Shown: positions 17,302-26,158 of the stretch, piece by piece
Position numbering within the stretch: position 1 is the stretch's first letter
Layout: every line of letters begins with the position of its first letter
Assembly: GCF_029813775.1 (NCBI RefSeq)
Contig: NZ_JARVKW010000016.1
Location: 62,001-126,000 of the forward strand
DNA: 64,000 bases
Source: Streptomyces sp. DH24
GTDB taxonomy: Bacteria > Actinomycetota > Actinomycetes > Streptomycetales > Streptomycetaceae
Reading direction: 5' to 3'
Notes under the pieces: generated by a model
The model's database searches: none
Seen by the model: only the letters and a program-made list of their open reading frames with translations
Told to the model about the DNA's origin: nothing
Translations under genes and position numbers: made by a program

Positions 17302-17329
17302 AGTTAGAGACTGTAACTCCAGAGACTGT
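17302..17329. promoter_or_regulatory. Candidate TetR operator
   Basis: The gap between the epimerase and tetR-type genes is strikingly AT-rich. AGTTA (17302-17306) and TAACT (17314-17318) form an inverted repeat, and AGAGACTGT occurs twice (17306-17314 and 17321-17329). Such elements fit a repressor-controlled divergent promoter. Confidence 0.5.
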
Positions 17330-17396
17330 CCATAGCAAGAGTGGCACTCCTGGGCCTTCGTTAAGGTGTGTCGCGACATCGAGAGAGGAGCCGTCC

Positions 17397-18104
17397 GTGA
17401 CCGGCAGGACGCAGAGCCCGAGAGCCCGTTACCGCGAGCAGACGCGCGCGGAGATCAAGGAGATCGCGCTCCGGCAGCTCGCCGAGGGCGGCACCGCCGC
17501 CGTGGCGCTGACCCGCATCGCCAAGGAGGTCGGCCTCTCGGGGCCCGCCCTCTACCGGTACTTCGACAGCCGGGACGCCCTGCTGACGGACCTGATCCGG
17601 GACGCGTACGGCGACCTCTCCGGGGCCGTCACGGCAGCCGCCGGGGCACTGCCGCCGGAGACCCCGCCGCGTGCCCGGCTGCGCGCGCTGGCGGCGGCGA
17701 GCCGGGACTGGGCGGTCGCGCAGCCGCACCGGTACCTGCTGATCCAGGGCACTCCGGTCCCCGGGTACAGCGCCCCTCCGGACACCCTCGACAGCGCCCG
17801 GACGGTGCTCGGGCCGTTCCTGCCGGCCTTCGCCACGGGGTCACCGTCGGCGGCGGTACGGCCGGTGGTGGAGCAGATGTCGGCGTGGGCGGCCGGGGAC
17901 GCGGCCGTCGCCGAGTGGGCGGCCGGCCACGCGCCCGGCGCCGACGCGGGGACGGTGCTGGCCGGTGCGGTGCTCAGCTGGGCCCAACTGCACGGCGCGG
18001 TCGGCCTGGAGGTCGCCGGCCAGTTCGCGGGCATGGGCCACGCCGGGGGCACCCTGCTGACCGCCCAGCTCGACGCGCTGGCGGACGCGTTCGCCCTGGA
18101 CTGA
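17397..18104 (+). CDS. TetR/AcrR family regulator
   Basis: The 235-residue protein has the TetR DNA-binding domain at about 10-60, with VALTRIAKEVGLSGPALYRYFDSRDALLTDLI. The ligand-binding C-terminal domain matches the TetR_C_13-like group (SRDWAVAQPHRYLLIQGTPVPGY). The GTG start at 17397 has AGAGAGGAG just upstream. It most likely represses the divergent epimerase gene and its own promoter. The ligand is unknown. Confidence 0.92.
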   Translation: MTGRTQSPRARYREQTRAEIKEIALRQLAEGGTAAVALTRIAKEVGLSGPALYRYFDSRDALLTDLIRDAYGDLSGAVTAAAGALPPETPPRARLRALAAASRDWAVAQPHRYLLIQGTPVPGYSAPPDTLDSARTVLGPFLPAFATGSPSAAVRPVVEQMSAWAAGDAAVAEWAAGHAPGADAGTVLAGAVLSWAQLHGAVGLEVAGQFAGMGHAGGTLLTAQLDALADAFALD

Positions 18105-18113
18105 GCGGCGCGG

Positions 18114-18890
18114 CTACGGCGTGTACACGTACGGCGTCGTCGTGGTCAGCGGCGCGAAGCCGAGGCGCTGCAGGATCGGGCGGGACTGGGCAGACGCGTC
18201 GACCTGGAGGTGAACGTAGCCGCGTCGCACGGCGGCGCGGGCCCGGTGGGCCACCAGGGCGCGGTAGATGCCGCGCCCGCGCCAGGCCCGTACGGTGCCA
18301 CCGCCCCACAGGCCCGCGAAGGACGTGCCGGGCACGAGTTCCATGCGGGCGGCGCTCACCGGCGCCTCGTCGGCCAGCGCCACGACGGCGACGACCGTGT
18401 CCGGGTCGGCGGCCAGCCGGGCGAGCAACTGGTCGCGCAGCCACGCGCTGTCCGCGTCGAACGCCTCGCGGTGCACCTCGGCCACCAGCTCGACGCCCGA
18501 CGCGTCGGTGACGGGCAGGACGCGGACGCCGTCGGGCAGGTCCGGATCGAGATCCAGGCGCGCGGCCTCGGCGACCATCAGCGTCTCCTCGGGGCCGGGC
18601 ACGAAGCCGGCCGCCACCAGCCGTCGTCCGAGGTCGGCGGGGCGGTCGTGGCCGTACACCTTCCACTCGAACGCGCGGCCGAGGCGGGTGAAGTGCGCGA
18701 TCTGCCCGGCGATCGCCGCGTCGGCGCGCGCCTCGTCCAGGCGGGACCACAGCACGCCGTTCCAGCCGTGCGCGGGAGCGGTCTGGCGCACCACGTGCCC
18801 GCAGCGTTCCACGTGGGCGTCGGGGGCGTCGGGCCGTGCCTCCTCGCGCAGCTCACGGTCGACGAGGGCGAGGACGGCGGTGTGATCCAT
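18114..18890 (-). CDS. GNAT family N-acetyltransferase
   Basis: This 258-residue protein has a C-terminal GNAT fold: VVAVVALADEAPVSAARMELVPG, the acetyl-CoA loop GGGTVRAWRGRGIYRALVAHR (a variant of RGxGxA/G) and the final strands YVHLQVDASAQSRPILQRLGF. The N-terminal half is a partly conserved accessory region (GRAFEWKVYGHDRPADLGRRL). The acceptor substrate is not evident. Convergent with the TetR gene, nine bases apart. The ATG at 18890 was chosen over longer readings because nothing upstream is conserved. Confidence 0.88.
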   Translation of the reverse strand: MDHTAVLALVDRELREEARPDAPDAHVERCGHVVRQTAPAHGWNGVLWSRLDEARADAAIAGQIAHFTRLGRAFEWKVYGHDRPADLGRRLVAAGFVPGPEETLMVAEAARLDLDPDLPDGVRVLPVTDASGVELVAEVHREAFDADSAWLRDQLLARLAADPDTVVAVVALADEAPVSAARMELVPGTSFAGLWGGGTVRAWRGRGIYRALVAHRARAAVRRGYVHLQVDASAQSRPILQRLGFAPLTTTTPYVYTP

Positions 18891-19033
18891 CGGCTCAGTG
18901 CAGCAGGCGCGTGCGGTGCGCGGCAACGGGGTTTCCCGGGTGGTGACGACGCGGGGCACGGCGACGGACGTAGGGTTCCCCCGCGACTGTCGATTCGAGC
19001 GCGATCAAGCGATTGACGAGGAGGTCCGTGGCC

Positions 19034-19519
19034 ATGGTGGTGAAGGACACCGAACTGCCGTACCTGCGCCGCTGCGTGGAGCTGGCGGCCCAGGCGCTGG
19101 AGGCCGGCGACGAGCCGTTCGGGTCCGTGCTGGTCGGCGCGGACGGCACGGTGCTCGCCGAGGACCACAACCGGGTGGCCTCCGGGGACCGCACCCGGCA
19201 CCCCGAGTTCGAGCTGGCGCGCTGGTCGGCGGCCCACATGACACCCGAGGAGCGCGCGGCGGCGACCGTCTACACCTCCGGTGAACACTGCCCGATGTGC
19301 GCGGCGGCGCACGCCTGGGTGGGCCTCGGCCGCATCGTGTACGTCGCCTCGTCCGAACAGCTGGGCGCCTGGCTCGCCGAACTGGACGTGCCCGCGCCAC
19401 CGGTGCGGACACTGCCCGTCAACGAGGTCGCGCCCGGCGTGGCCGTGGCCGGCCCGGTGCCCCAACTCACGGACGAGGTACGGGAGCTGCACCGCCGCTT
19501 CCATCGCGGTCGCGGCTGA
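19034..19519 (+). CDS. Nucleoside deaminase (guanine/cytosine deaminase family)
   Basis: This is a 161-residue zinc enzyme of the cytidine deaminase fold. Zinc and catalytic residues are visible as HPE at 56-58 and CPMC at 86-89 (GEHCPMCAAAHAW). The sequence EPFGSVLVGADGTVLAEDHN near 27-46 matches guanine deaminase and other small nucleobase deaminases, including the tRNA adenosine deaminase relatives. I chose the ATG at 19034 because GAGGAGG ends nine bases before it; GTG at 19028 is also possible. It may take part in purine or pyrimidine salvage. Confidence 0.87.
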   Translation: MVVKDTELPYLRRCVELAAQALEAGDEPFGSVLVGADGTVLAEDHNRVASGDRTRHPEFELARWSAAHMTPEERAAATVYTSGEHCPMCAAAHAWVGLGRIVYVASSEQLGAWLAELDVPAPPVRTLPVNEVAPGVAVAGPVPQLTDEVRELHRRFHRGRG

Positions 19520-19884
19520 CGGGGGCACCGCGCCGGGCGGTCGCCGCCGAGATGCGGCGGGCGCGGCGCGGTGCCCGCGACGGCGCGGTCGAGGCGATCG
19601 CGGCGGAACCGGACCGGGCGGACCGCCCGGCCCCCTCCGACCTGCCGGACCTGTCCTGCCTCTCCCGTCTGCCCGGCCTGCCCGGTCTGACCGGCTCGCC
19701 CGTTCACACCGCGGCTCCGGTGCTGCCGGTCGGGGTGTCCTCCCTGACGCCGCCCGGACGCGGGGCGCGAAGGTTAGGGCATCCCCGGCCGTCCCGCTTG
19801 TCCGGAGGCGGGCCTTCCGGGGGCCGCTTATGGTGATCGAGGGCGCCGCGCTCCCGGTCCCCGGGGCGCCCCCTGGAGGCATCC
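19520..19884. other. Intergenic region, low-complexity stretch
   Basis: This 365-bp region has no supported gene. Bases about 19640-19700 contain a loose repeat based on CTGCCCGG, CTGTCC and CTGACCGG that would read as Gly-Gln-Thr repeats on the minus strand but has no coding support. The promoter of the peptidase gene is expected near 19770-19850. Confidence 0.4.
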
Positions 19885-21552
19885 ATGCCGGCAAAGCTGA
19901 CATCGCGGTCCTCGATCCGGCGCTGCGCGGTCACCGGTGCGGTCGGCCTGGCCCTGCTGGGCGCGGGCCTGCCGGCCGCGGTGGCGGACGACGCCGGGAC
20001 CGACCTGTCCCGGTTCTACCGCCAGAAGGTGAAGTGGGCGGCGTGCGAGGGCCAGGACGCACCGCGGGATCTGCAGTGCGGAAAGGTCACCGTCCCGCTG
20101 GACTACGCCAGACCGAAGGGCGGCACCCTCGACCTGGCGGTGGCCCGCTACCGTGCGACGGGCGAGCCACGCGGCTCGGTGGTGCTGAACTTCGGCGGCC
20201 CGGGCGGCTCCGGCGTCAGCGAACTCGCCGCAGGCGGCAAGGACTTCATGGAGCTGACGGACGGCTACGACGTGGTGTCCTTCGACCCGCGCGGCGTCGG
20301 CCGGTCCTCCCCCGTCAGCTGCGGCGAGGGCTTCGAGGACCTCGCGGAGGCGACCGACGGGGACGGCGACGTCAACGATCCGCACCCCGAACTGGCCCAG
20401 CTGCGCAAGGCGGCCGAGGAGTGCGAGAAGAACTCGGGCCCGGTCCTGCCGCACATCGGCACGGTGAACTCCTCCCGGGACCTGGACGTGATCCGCGCGG
20501 CACTCGGCGACGACAAGCTCAACTACCTGGGCTTCTCGTACGGGACACGGCTCGGCGCGGTGTACGCGGCCCAGTTCCCCGACCGGGTGGGCCGGTTGGC
20601 GCTGGACGGCGTGGACACCCTGACGGAACCGCTGGCGGAGCAGGCGCGGGTGGGCGCGCTGGGCCAGCAGACGGCGCTGGAGAACTTCCTCGACTGGTGC
20701 GTGGAGGACATCGCCTGCCCGTTCGGCCAGGACGCGCGTGACGCCCGCGTACAGGTCGTGCAGCTCGTCGAGTCGCTCGACCGGGACCCGGTGCCGACGG
20801 GCTTCGGAGCCCCGTTCTCCGGCCAGGACCTGGTGGGCGCGATCGGCCAGGGGCTCTACAGCAAGGAGATGTGGCCGCTGCTGGAGCGGGCCCTCGCGCA
20901 ACTGGTCGAGGACGGCGACACACGCGGTGTGGAGGCCTTCACCTCGGGCGGCTTCGCGGTCCCCCGGCGGGCCGGGACTGGCCCCGGGGGCAAGGAAGGC
21001 ACGGACAGCAGGGGCAGCAAGGACGACCGCCGGGTGAAGGCGGGCGGCCGGGAAAGGGACCGCAGTACGCACCGCGGTCTCGTGGACGAGGAGGAGGTCC
21101 CGCTCGACAACGTGCCGGCGGCGCTGATGGCCATCAACTGCGCGGACGATCCCGACCGTCCCGCCCCGGGCAAGGTCGCGGAGAACCTGCGCCGGCTGCG
21201 CGGCCGGTACGAGCAGGCCTCGCCCGTGTTCGGCCGCTACCGGCTCACGCAGGTGCTGATGTGCCACGGTCGTCCCAAGGGCACCGACTTCATCCGTGAG
21301 AAGGTCAAGGACGTCGACACGCCGAAGATGCTGCTGGTCGGCACCCGCGGTGACCCGGCCACGCCGTACCGCTGGACGGAGCAGACGGCGCAGCGGCTCG
21401 GCCCGTCCGCCGTGGTGCTGGACAACAAGGGCGAGGGCCACACCGGTTACGCGTCCTCCAAGTGCGTGCACGGCAAGATCGACGCGTTCCTGCTGTACGG
21501 CACGCTGCCGCCGGACGGCAGCTCCTGCGGCCCGGACGGGGACGACGACTGA
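19885..21552 (+). CDS. Secreted alpha/beta-hydrolase peptidase (S33 type)
   Basis: This 555-residue secreted protein has a Sec-type signal peptide (about 1-35, AVTGAVGLALLGAGLPAAVA). The alpha/beta hydrolase core includes the oxyanion motif NFGGPGGSG, FDPRGVGRSSP and the nucleophile Ser218 in GFSYGT. A TAP-like C-terminal domain carries the acid and base in TRGDPATPY and GEGHTGY. It matches Streptomyces tripeptidyl aminopeptidases and SlpD/SlpE-like mycelial proteases. A charged, repetitive insert near 360-400 (GPGGKEGTDSRGSKDDRR) interrupts the lid region. It probably trims extracellular peptides. Confidence 0.92.
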   Translation: MPAKLTSRSSIRRCAVTGAVGLALLGAGLPAAVADDAGTDLSRFYRQKVKWAACEGQDAPRDLQCGKVTVPLDYARPKGGTLDLAVARYRATGEPRGSVVLNFGGPGGSGVSELAAGGKDFMELTDGYDVVSFDPRGVGRSSPVSCGEGFEDLAEATDGDGDVNDPHPELAQLRKAAEECEKNSGPVLPHIGTVNSSRDLDVIRAALGDDKLNYLGFSYGTRLGAVYAAQFPDRVGRLALDGVDTLTEPLAEQARVGALGQQTALENFLDWCVEDIACPFGQDARDARVQVVQLVESLDRDPVPTGFGAPFSGQDLVGAIGQGLYSKEMWPLLERALAQLVEDGDTRGVEAFTSGGFAVPRRAGTGPGGKEGTDSRGSKDDRRVKAGGRERDRSTHRGLVDEEEVPLDNVPAALMAINCADDPDRPAPGKVAENLRRLRGRYEQASPVFGRYRLTQVLMCHGRPKGTDFIREKVKDVDTPKMLLVGTRGDPATPYRWTEQTAQRLGPSAVVLDNKGEGHTGYASSKCVHGKIDAFLLYGTLPPDGSSCGPDGDDD

Positions 21553-21667
21553 GCGGGCCCGAGCCGGACCGTGACCGCCGCCGCGGGCTTGACGACCATG
21601 AAACGCTGATCGTCGCGCAGGCCGCTGCCCGGCCCGCGCGGCGGACCGGGAGAGGAGTCGACGGAGC

Positions 21668-22681
21668 ATGGCCGATCTGCTGGGTGTGGCGGTCCTGGGC
21701 GCGGGACACATGGGCGCCGACCACGTACGCCGTCTCGACCGGGTGGTGAGCGGAGCCAGGGTCGCCGCCGTGGCCGATCCCGACGCCGAGCGGGCCCGGG
21801 ACTCCGTGGCCGGCATCGACGGCGTCCCGGTGCACACGGACGTCGAGGCCGCGCTCGACGCGCCGGGCGTGGACGCCGTACTGATCGCCTCGCCGGGCCC
21901 GGCGCACGAGGAGGCGTTGCTGGCCGCGTTCGCCCGGGGGCTGCCGGTGCTGTGCGAGAAGCCGATGACGCCCGACTCGGCGGGCGCGCTGCGCGTGATG
22001 GCGGCGGAGGCGCGGCTGGGCAGGCGGCTGGTGCAGATCGGGTTCATGCGGCGGTACGACGCCGAGTACGAAGATCTCAAGGCACTGCTGGACAGCGGAC
22101 GCCTTGGCCGGCCGCTGATGCTGCACTGCACCCACCGCAACGTCTCCTCCCCGCCCGGCTTCACCAGCGAGATGCTGATCAACAGTTCCGTCTCGCACGA
22201 GATCGACGCGGCCCGCTGGCTGCTCGGGCAGGAGCTGACCGCGGTGACGGTGCTGCGGCCCGCCCCCTCCTCGGGCGCGCCCTCCGGCCTGCTGGACCCG
22301 CAGTTCGTGCTGTTCGAGACCGCGGGCGGCGCCCTGGTCGACGTGGAGGTGTTCGTCAACTGCGGCTTCGGCTACCAGGTGCGCTGCGAGGCGGTCTGCG
22401 AGCGGGGCAGCGCGCGGATCGGCGAGGAGCGGGCGATGACGGTGACGGCCGGGGGCGGCGCCCGCGCGGAGGTGCCGCAGGACTATCTCGTCCGGTTCGC
22501 GGACGCCTACGACCGCGAGGTGCAGTCCTGGGTGGACGCCGTCCGGCGGGGCACGGTCACCGGCCCGAGCGCCTGGGACGGCTACGCGGCGGCCGCGGTC
22601 GCCGAGGCGGGAGTGTTGTCGCTGGAGACGGGCGCCCGCACACGGGTCGACCTCGCCCCGCGACCAGACCTGTACGCGTGA
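21668..22681 (+). CDS. Gfo/Idh/MocA family oxidoreductase
   Basis: This 337-residue NAD(P)-dependent dehydrogenase has an N-terminal Rossmann motif [18 protein letters not shown] and the conserved EKPMTPD near 100. The C-terminal alpha/beta domain has [17 protein letters not shown], with a catalytic-type His/Asp pair. The sequence resembles inositol 2-dehydrogenases, but no inositol genes are nearby, so a sugar or polyol substrate is only inferred. GGAGAGGAG precedes the ATG. It stands alone, about 115 bp after the peptidase gene. Confidence 0.9.
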   Translation: MADLLGVAVLGAGHMGADHVRRLDRVVSGARVAAVADPDAERARDSVAGIDGVPVHTDVEAALDAPGVDAVLIASPGPAHEEALLAAFARGLPVLCEKPMTPDSAGALRVMAAEARLGRRLVQIGFMRRYDAEYEDLKALLDSGRLGRPLMLHCTHRNVSSPPGFTSEMLINSSVSHEIDAARWLLGQELTAVTVLRPAPSSGAPSGLLDPQFVLFETAGGALVDVEVFVNCGFGYQVRCEAVCERGSARIGEERAMTVTAGGGARAEVPQDYLVRFADAYDREVQSWVDAVRRGTVTGPSAWDGYAAAAVAEAGVLSLETGARTRVDLAPRPDLYA

Positions 22682-22970
22682 CTCTCCGTGACGCCGCCTT
22701 GAGGGGAACACACGACCACCGAACACCTGAGCCAGCGTCGGGTGCGTCTTCGATCGCGCCCGCCAAGTGCCGTATATTGCCTACGACTTGGGGCCGGGTC
22801 GGCATACGGTACGCGCGTTCCGACGTCGCTCCGCGAAGACTGTGGCATATGCCGGAAGCACCACCGCATCGTGTCTTGCCAAATCCCTTACAGGGCGTCG
22901 CGGCCTGTGCGACAGTCGTAACGCTCTCCCCTTCAGCCCTGGCCGTACCGTCCCCTCACCGGAGTGCGTC

Positions 22971-24362
22971 ATGCCGTCCCATCAGCCTGCGGGCCGTTCT
23001 GCCGCCCAGCCGCCGGGGCGCGGCCCGGTGGACGCGCTGATATCGCAGACGCGACGGCTCAAGGGCGACGTGGACGCCGTGCGACGCGACACGCCGGCCG
23101 ACGGATCGGACCCGCGGGGCCGGTGGCAGCGCGCCCTGTACGACCTGGCGCTGTACCAACTGGACGACCTCGACGAGCACTTGGCACAACTGCGGGACGG
23201 CCCACTGCCGGTCCCGGCCGACTCCGAAGCCGCCTGGGACACACCGTCGCCCGGCTCGCTGCTGAGCCGGGTCGGCAGCGCCGAGTGGAATCTGCGCACG
23301 GACGAGGCCCGCTGGTCCGCCGAGTTCTACGACATCCTGGGCCGGGACCCGGCCGCTCCCCCGCTCACCCTGGACGAACTGCCCTCCGTGGTGCCCGACA
23401 CGGACCGGCCGAAGCTGACGACGATGGTCACCGGCTGCCTCGTCGACGCCCGGCCCATCGACGGGGAGTTCCGCGTGGTGCGCCCGGACGGGGACGTCCG
23501 GACCGTGCACATGATGGGCGAGCCCGTGCTCGCCGCCGACGGCAGCACCGTCTCCATGTGGGCCGTGCTGCGGGACGTCAGCGAACTGCGCCGCCGCCGG
23601 CGGGCGGTGAGCGAGACCCGTGACTCGCTCCCGCCGAGGGGCAACCGCGCAGACGCCGGGCACGGGTTCGCGGTCGAGCCGCGGGGAGCGGTGCCGAAAC
23701 ACGGCTCCCCGCGGCTCCCGCACCGGGACACGCCGGGGCTGGACCTGGCGGCCCACCGTCTGCCGGCGACCACGAGCGGACTCGCCGGCGGCGACTGGTG
23801 CGACACGCTCGGCCTGCCCGACGGCGAGACGTTGCTCGGCGTCGGCGACCTGGCCGGGCACGGCGTCGCCGTCACATCGGGCGTGACGATGCTGCTGGGC
23901 GCCGTACGCGGCATGGCGATGGCCGGCACCCGTCCCGGCCGACTGCTGGAGCTGGCCGAGGAGTTACTGCTGTCCTCCGCGCAGCCCGACCTGGCCGGCG
24001 CCGTGTGCTGCCGCTACCGGCCCTCGACCCGCACGCTGGTGTGGGCGCACGCCGGACGCCCCGCCCCGCTGCTGTTCCGCGCCGGGACCGGAAGGGCGCT
24101 GACCGCACCCGGCAGCGGCGCTTCCCCCGCCCGGGCGGAGGCCGAAGAGACCCTCCAGGCGGGCGATCTGCTGCTCCTGCACACCGAAGGGCTGCTGCCA
24201 CCGGGCAGCGCGACGGCCGCGGCGGACCGTCTCCTCGGCCTCGCCCCGCTCCTGACCCGGGCCGACAACGCCCAGGACTGCGTGCGCATGGTCGCGGAGG
24301 AGTTCGCCGGCACCGAACGCGAGACCGGTGCCTGGGTGCTCGCCGCCCGGGTGCCGGCGTGA
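22971..24362 (+). CDS. PAS-SpoIIE (PP2C) phosphatase with TTA codon
   Basis: The 463-residue protein has an N-terminal helical region, a PAS domain (about 90-205, VGSAEWNLRTDEARWSAEFYDILG, then DGEFRVVRPDGDVRTVHMMGEP) and a SpoIIE/PP2C phosphatase domain from about 255. Metal-site motifs are GGDWCDTLGLPDG and GVGDLAGHGV. It probably removes phosphate from an anti-sigma-factor antagonist in response to a PAS signal. Codon 332 is TTA (23964-23966), which makes translation depend on the bldA tRNA, so the protein may be restricted to late growth. The ATG at 22971 follows GGAG. The 289-bp gap upstream shows no other gene. Confidence 0.92.
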   Translation: MPSHQPAGRSAAQPPGRGPVDALISQTRRLKGDVDAVRRDTPADGSDPRGRWQRALYDLALYQLDDLDEHLAQLRDGPLPVPADSEAAWDTPSPGSLLSRVGSAEWNLRTDEARWSAEFYDILGRDPAAPPLTLDELPSVVPDTDRPKLTTMVTGCLVDARPIDGEFRVVRPDGDVRTVHMMGEPVLAADGSTVSMWAVLRDVSELRRRRRAVSETRDSLPPRGNRADAGHGFAVEPRGAVPKHGSPRLPHRDTPGLDLAAHRLPATTSGLAGGDWCDTLGLPDGETLLGVGDLAGHGVAVTSGVTMLLGAVRGMAMAGTRPGRLLELAEELLLSSAQPDLAGAVCCRYRPSTRTLVWAHAGRPAPLLFRAGTGRALTAPGSGASPARAEAEETLQAGDLLLLHTEGLLPPGSATAAADRLLGLAPLLTRADNAQDCVRMVAEEFAGTERETGAWVLAARVPA

Positions 24363-24418
24363 CACCGTCGCCGCAGTGACCGACGCCGCGACGGGCAGAG
24401 GCGTGTGACCCCACCGGC

Positions 24419-25915
24419 CTACGCCCGGGCGTTGTCGCCCCCGGGCCTGCCCTTCTGCTTCGGCAGGGCCAGCTTGATCTCCTCCCGCAGCTCCTGGATC
24501 TTCGGGTAGCCGGAGTACTGGGCGGTCAGCCGGTACATCTCGCGCAGCCGGTCCCAGGTGCGGCGCGACGAGTTCGAGCCCATCGACATCAGCGCCAGCC
24601 GCGCGTAACGGTCCGCCTGTTCGGGATCGTCCGCGATGAAGCAGGCCGACGCCATCGACAGATGGTCGAAGATCTTCGACCGCTCGCGTCCGTCGTTGCG
24701 CAGCGACAGGGCCTTCTCCGCGTAGTACTGCGCGTGCGCCGCCGCGCCCGGCTCGAACTCCGCCAGGGTGCGGTAGGCCAGGGCCTGCATGCCGTACAGG
24801 TCCTCGTCCTTGAAGGTCTGCATCCAGTCCGGCGGTTCGACGTCGCCCTTGTCGGAGACGAAGAGGTCCTCCGCCTGCCCGAGGGTGCGGCGCATCGCCT
24901 GCCCCTTGCCCATCGACGCCTGCGCCCAGGCCTCGATGGTGTGGAACATCGCCCGGGTGCGGGGCATCACGCGCTCCCCGGAACCGGACTGGGCGAGCTT
25001 CATCAGGTCCAGCGCGTCGTCGGGCCGGCCGAGGTGCACCATCTGGCGGGCCGCCCGGGAGAGCGCTTCCCCGGCACGCGGCCGGTCGCCGCCCTCCCGG
25101 GCCGCGTGGGCGGCGATCACGAAGTACTTCTGTGCCGTGGGCTCCAGGCCGACGTCGTGCGACATCCAGCCCGCGAGGACGGCGAGGTTGGCGGCGACGC
25201 CCCACAGGCGGCGCTGCAGATGGGGTGGGTGGTGGTAGGCGAGCATGCCGCCCACCTCGTTGAGCTGGCCCACGACGGCCTTGCGCTGGAGCCCGCCGCC
25301 GCGTGCGGCGTCCCAGGCCCGGAACACCTCGACCGAGCGCTCCAGTTCCTCGATCTCCTGCGACCCGATGGGGGCGGCCTCGTAACGGTCGAACCCAGCG
25401 GGGTCGGCGTGCAGGGGGTGGTCGAGGTCGGGAGCGTCGGCGGCCAGCGCCGGGTCGGTGTGCAGCCAGTTGTGCATGGCACTGCTGAGTGCGGATCCCG
25501 CGGCGAGCGCGGCACCCGCGCCCACCAAACCGCGTCGGTTGAGCATGAGGTCCATTCCCGTGAATTCGGTGAGGACCGCGGCGGTCCGTTCGGGCGCCCA
25601 CGGCACTCCGTCGGGACGTTCCTCGCTCCCGCCGCCCTGCCGTTTCCCCGTACGCCCGTGCCGGACCAGACCGAGGTCCTCAATGGTCACGACACGGCCG
25701 AGACGCTCGGTGAACAGGGCCGCCAGCACCCGCGGCACCGGATCGCGCGGGATCTCTCCCATGTCGATCCACCGCCGCACCCTGGAGGTGTCGGTCGCCA
25801 GCTGGGGGTGGCCCATGGCCGCCGCCTGCCGGTTGACCAGCCTCGCGAGTTCGCCCTTGGACCAGCCGGCCAGGCCGAACAGATCCGCGAGCCGGGTGTT
25901 GGGTTGTCCGCTCAC
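24419..25915 (-). CDS. NsdA/NsdB-type TPR regulatory protein
   Basis: This 498-residue protein has an HTH-like N-terminal region (LADLFGLAGWSKGELARLVN, about 7-100, ending IEDLGLVRHGR). A short hydrophobic stretch near 145-165 (RRGLVGAGAALAAGSALSSA) follows, then repeated helical pairs of the TPR type to the end. The layout matches the Streptomyces Nsd proteins, which were found as negative regulators of sporulation and antibiotic production in S. coelicolor. I cannot tell which paralogue this is. The GTG at 25915 fits the conserved start (SGQPNTRLADLFGL). It is divergent from a phosphotransferase gene. Confidence 0.8.
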   Translation of the reverse strand: MSGQPNTRLADLFGLAGWSKGELARLVNRQAAAMGHPQLATDTSRVRRWIDMGEIPRDPVPRVLAALFTERLGRVVTIEDLGLVRHGRTGKRQGGGSEERPDGVPWAPERTAAVLTEFTGMDLMLNRRGLVGAGAALAAGSALSSAMHNWLHTDPALAADAPDLDHPLHADPAGFDRYEAAPIGSQEIEELERSVEVFRAWDAARGGGLQRKAVVGQLNEVGGMLAYHHPPHLQRRLWGVAANLAVLAGWMSHDVGLEPTAQKYFVIAAHAAREGGDRPRAGEALSRAARQMVHLGRPDDALDLMKLAQSGSGERVMPRTRAMFHTIEAWAQASMGKGQAMRRTLGQAEDLFVSDKGDVEPPDWMQTFKDEDLYGMQALAYRTLAEFEPGAAAHAQYYAEKALSLRNDGRERSKIFDHLSMASACFIADDPEQADRYARLALMSMGSNSSRRTWDRLREMYRLTAQYSGYPKIQELREEIKLALPKQKGRPGGDNARA

Positions 25916-26158
25916 GTCAAGCCCCCAGGTTCTCGGCTGAGTTGACAGTAGCCCCGGCAGACTTGCCGGGCGACTATTCGCCACGGTTCGCCAGGGTGCG
26001 CCAGATGGTGTGCCAGTGGACGCCGGGTGTCAGGTAGTAATGCGCCACCCCGCCCCGGTCACCGCCGGGCATTCCCCAGGGTGCATCCGTGGGACCGGGC
26101 CGGGACGGCGTGCACGCAAGGCAGGCACAGCAGGCACACGAAGGGATCTGTATCGCCC

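Noticed and set aside
18895-19012. A gene in the gap before the nucleoside deaminase
   Set aside because: The visible frames are short and antisense to the GNAT start or the deaminase; no ribosome site supports them.
19270-19707. A Gly-Gln-Thr repeat protein on the minus strand
   Set aside because: It lies over the deaminase end and a low-complexity gap; the repeat comes from CTGCCCGG-type DNA repeats without coding support.
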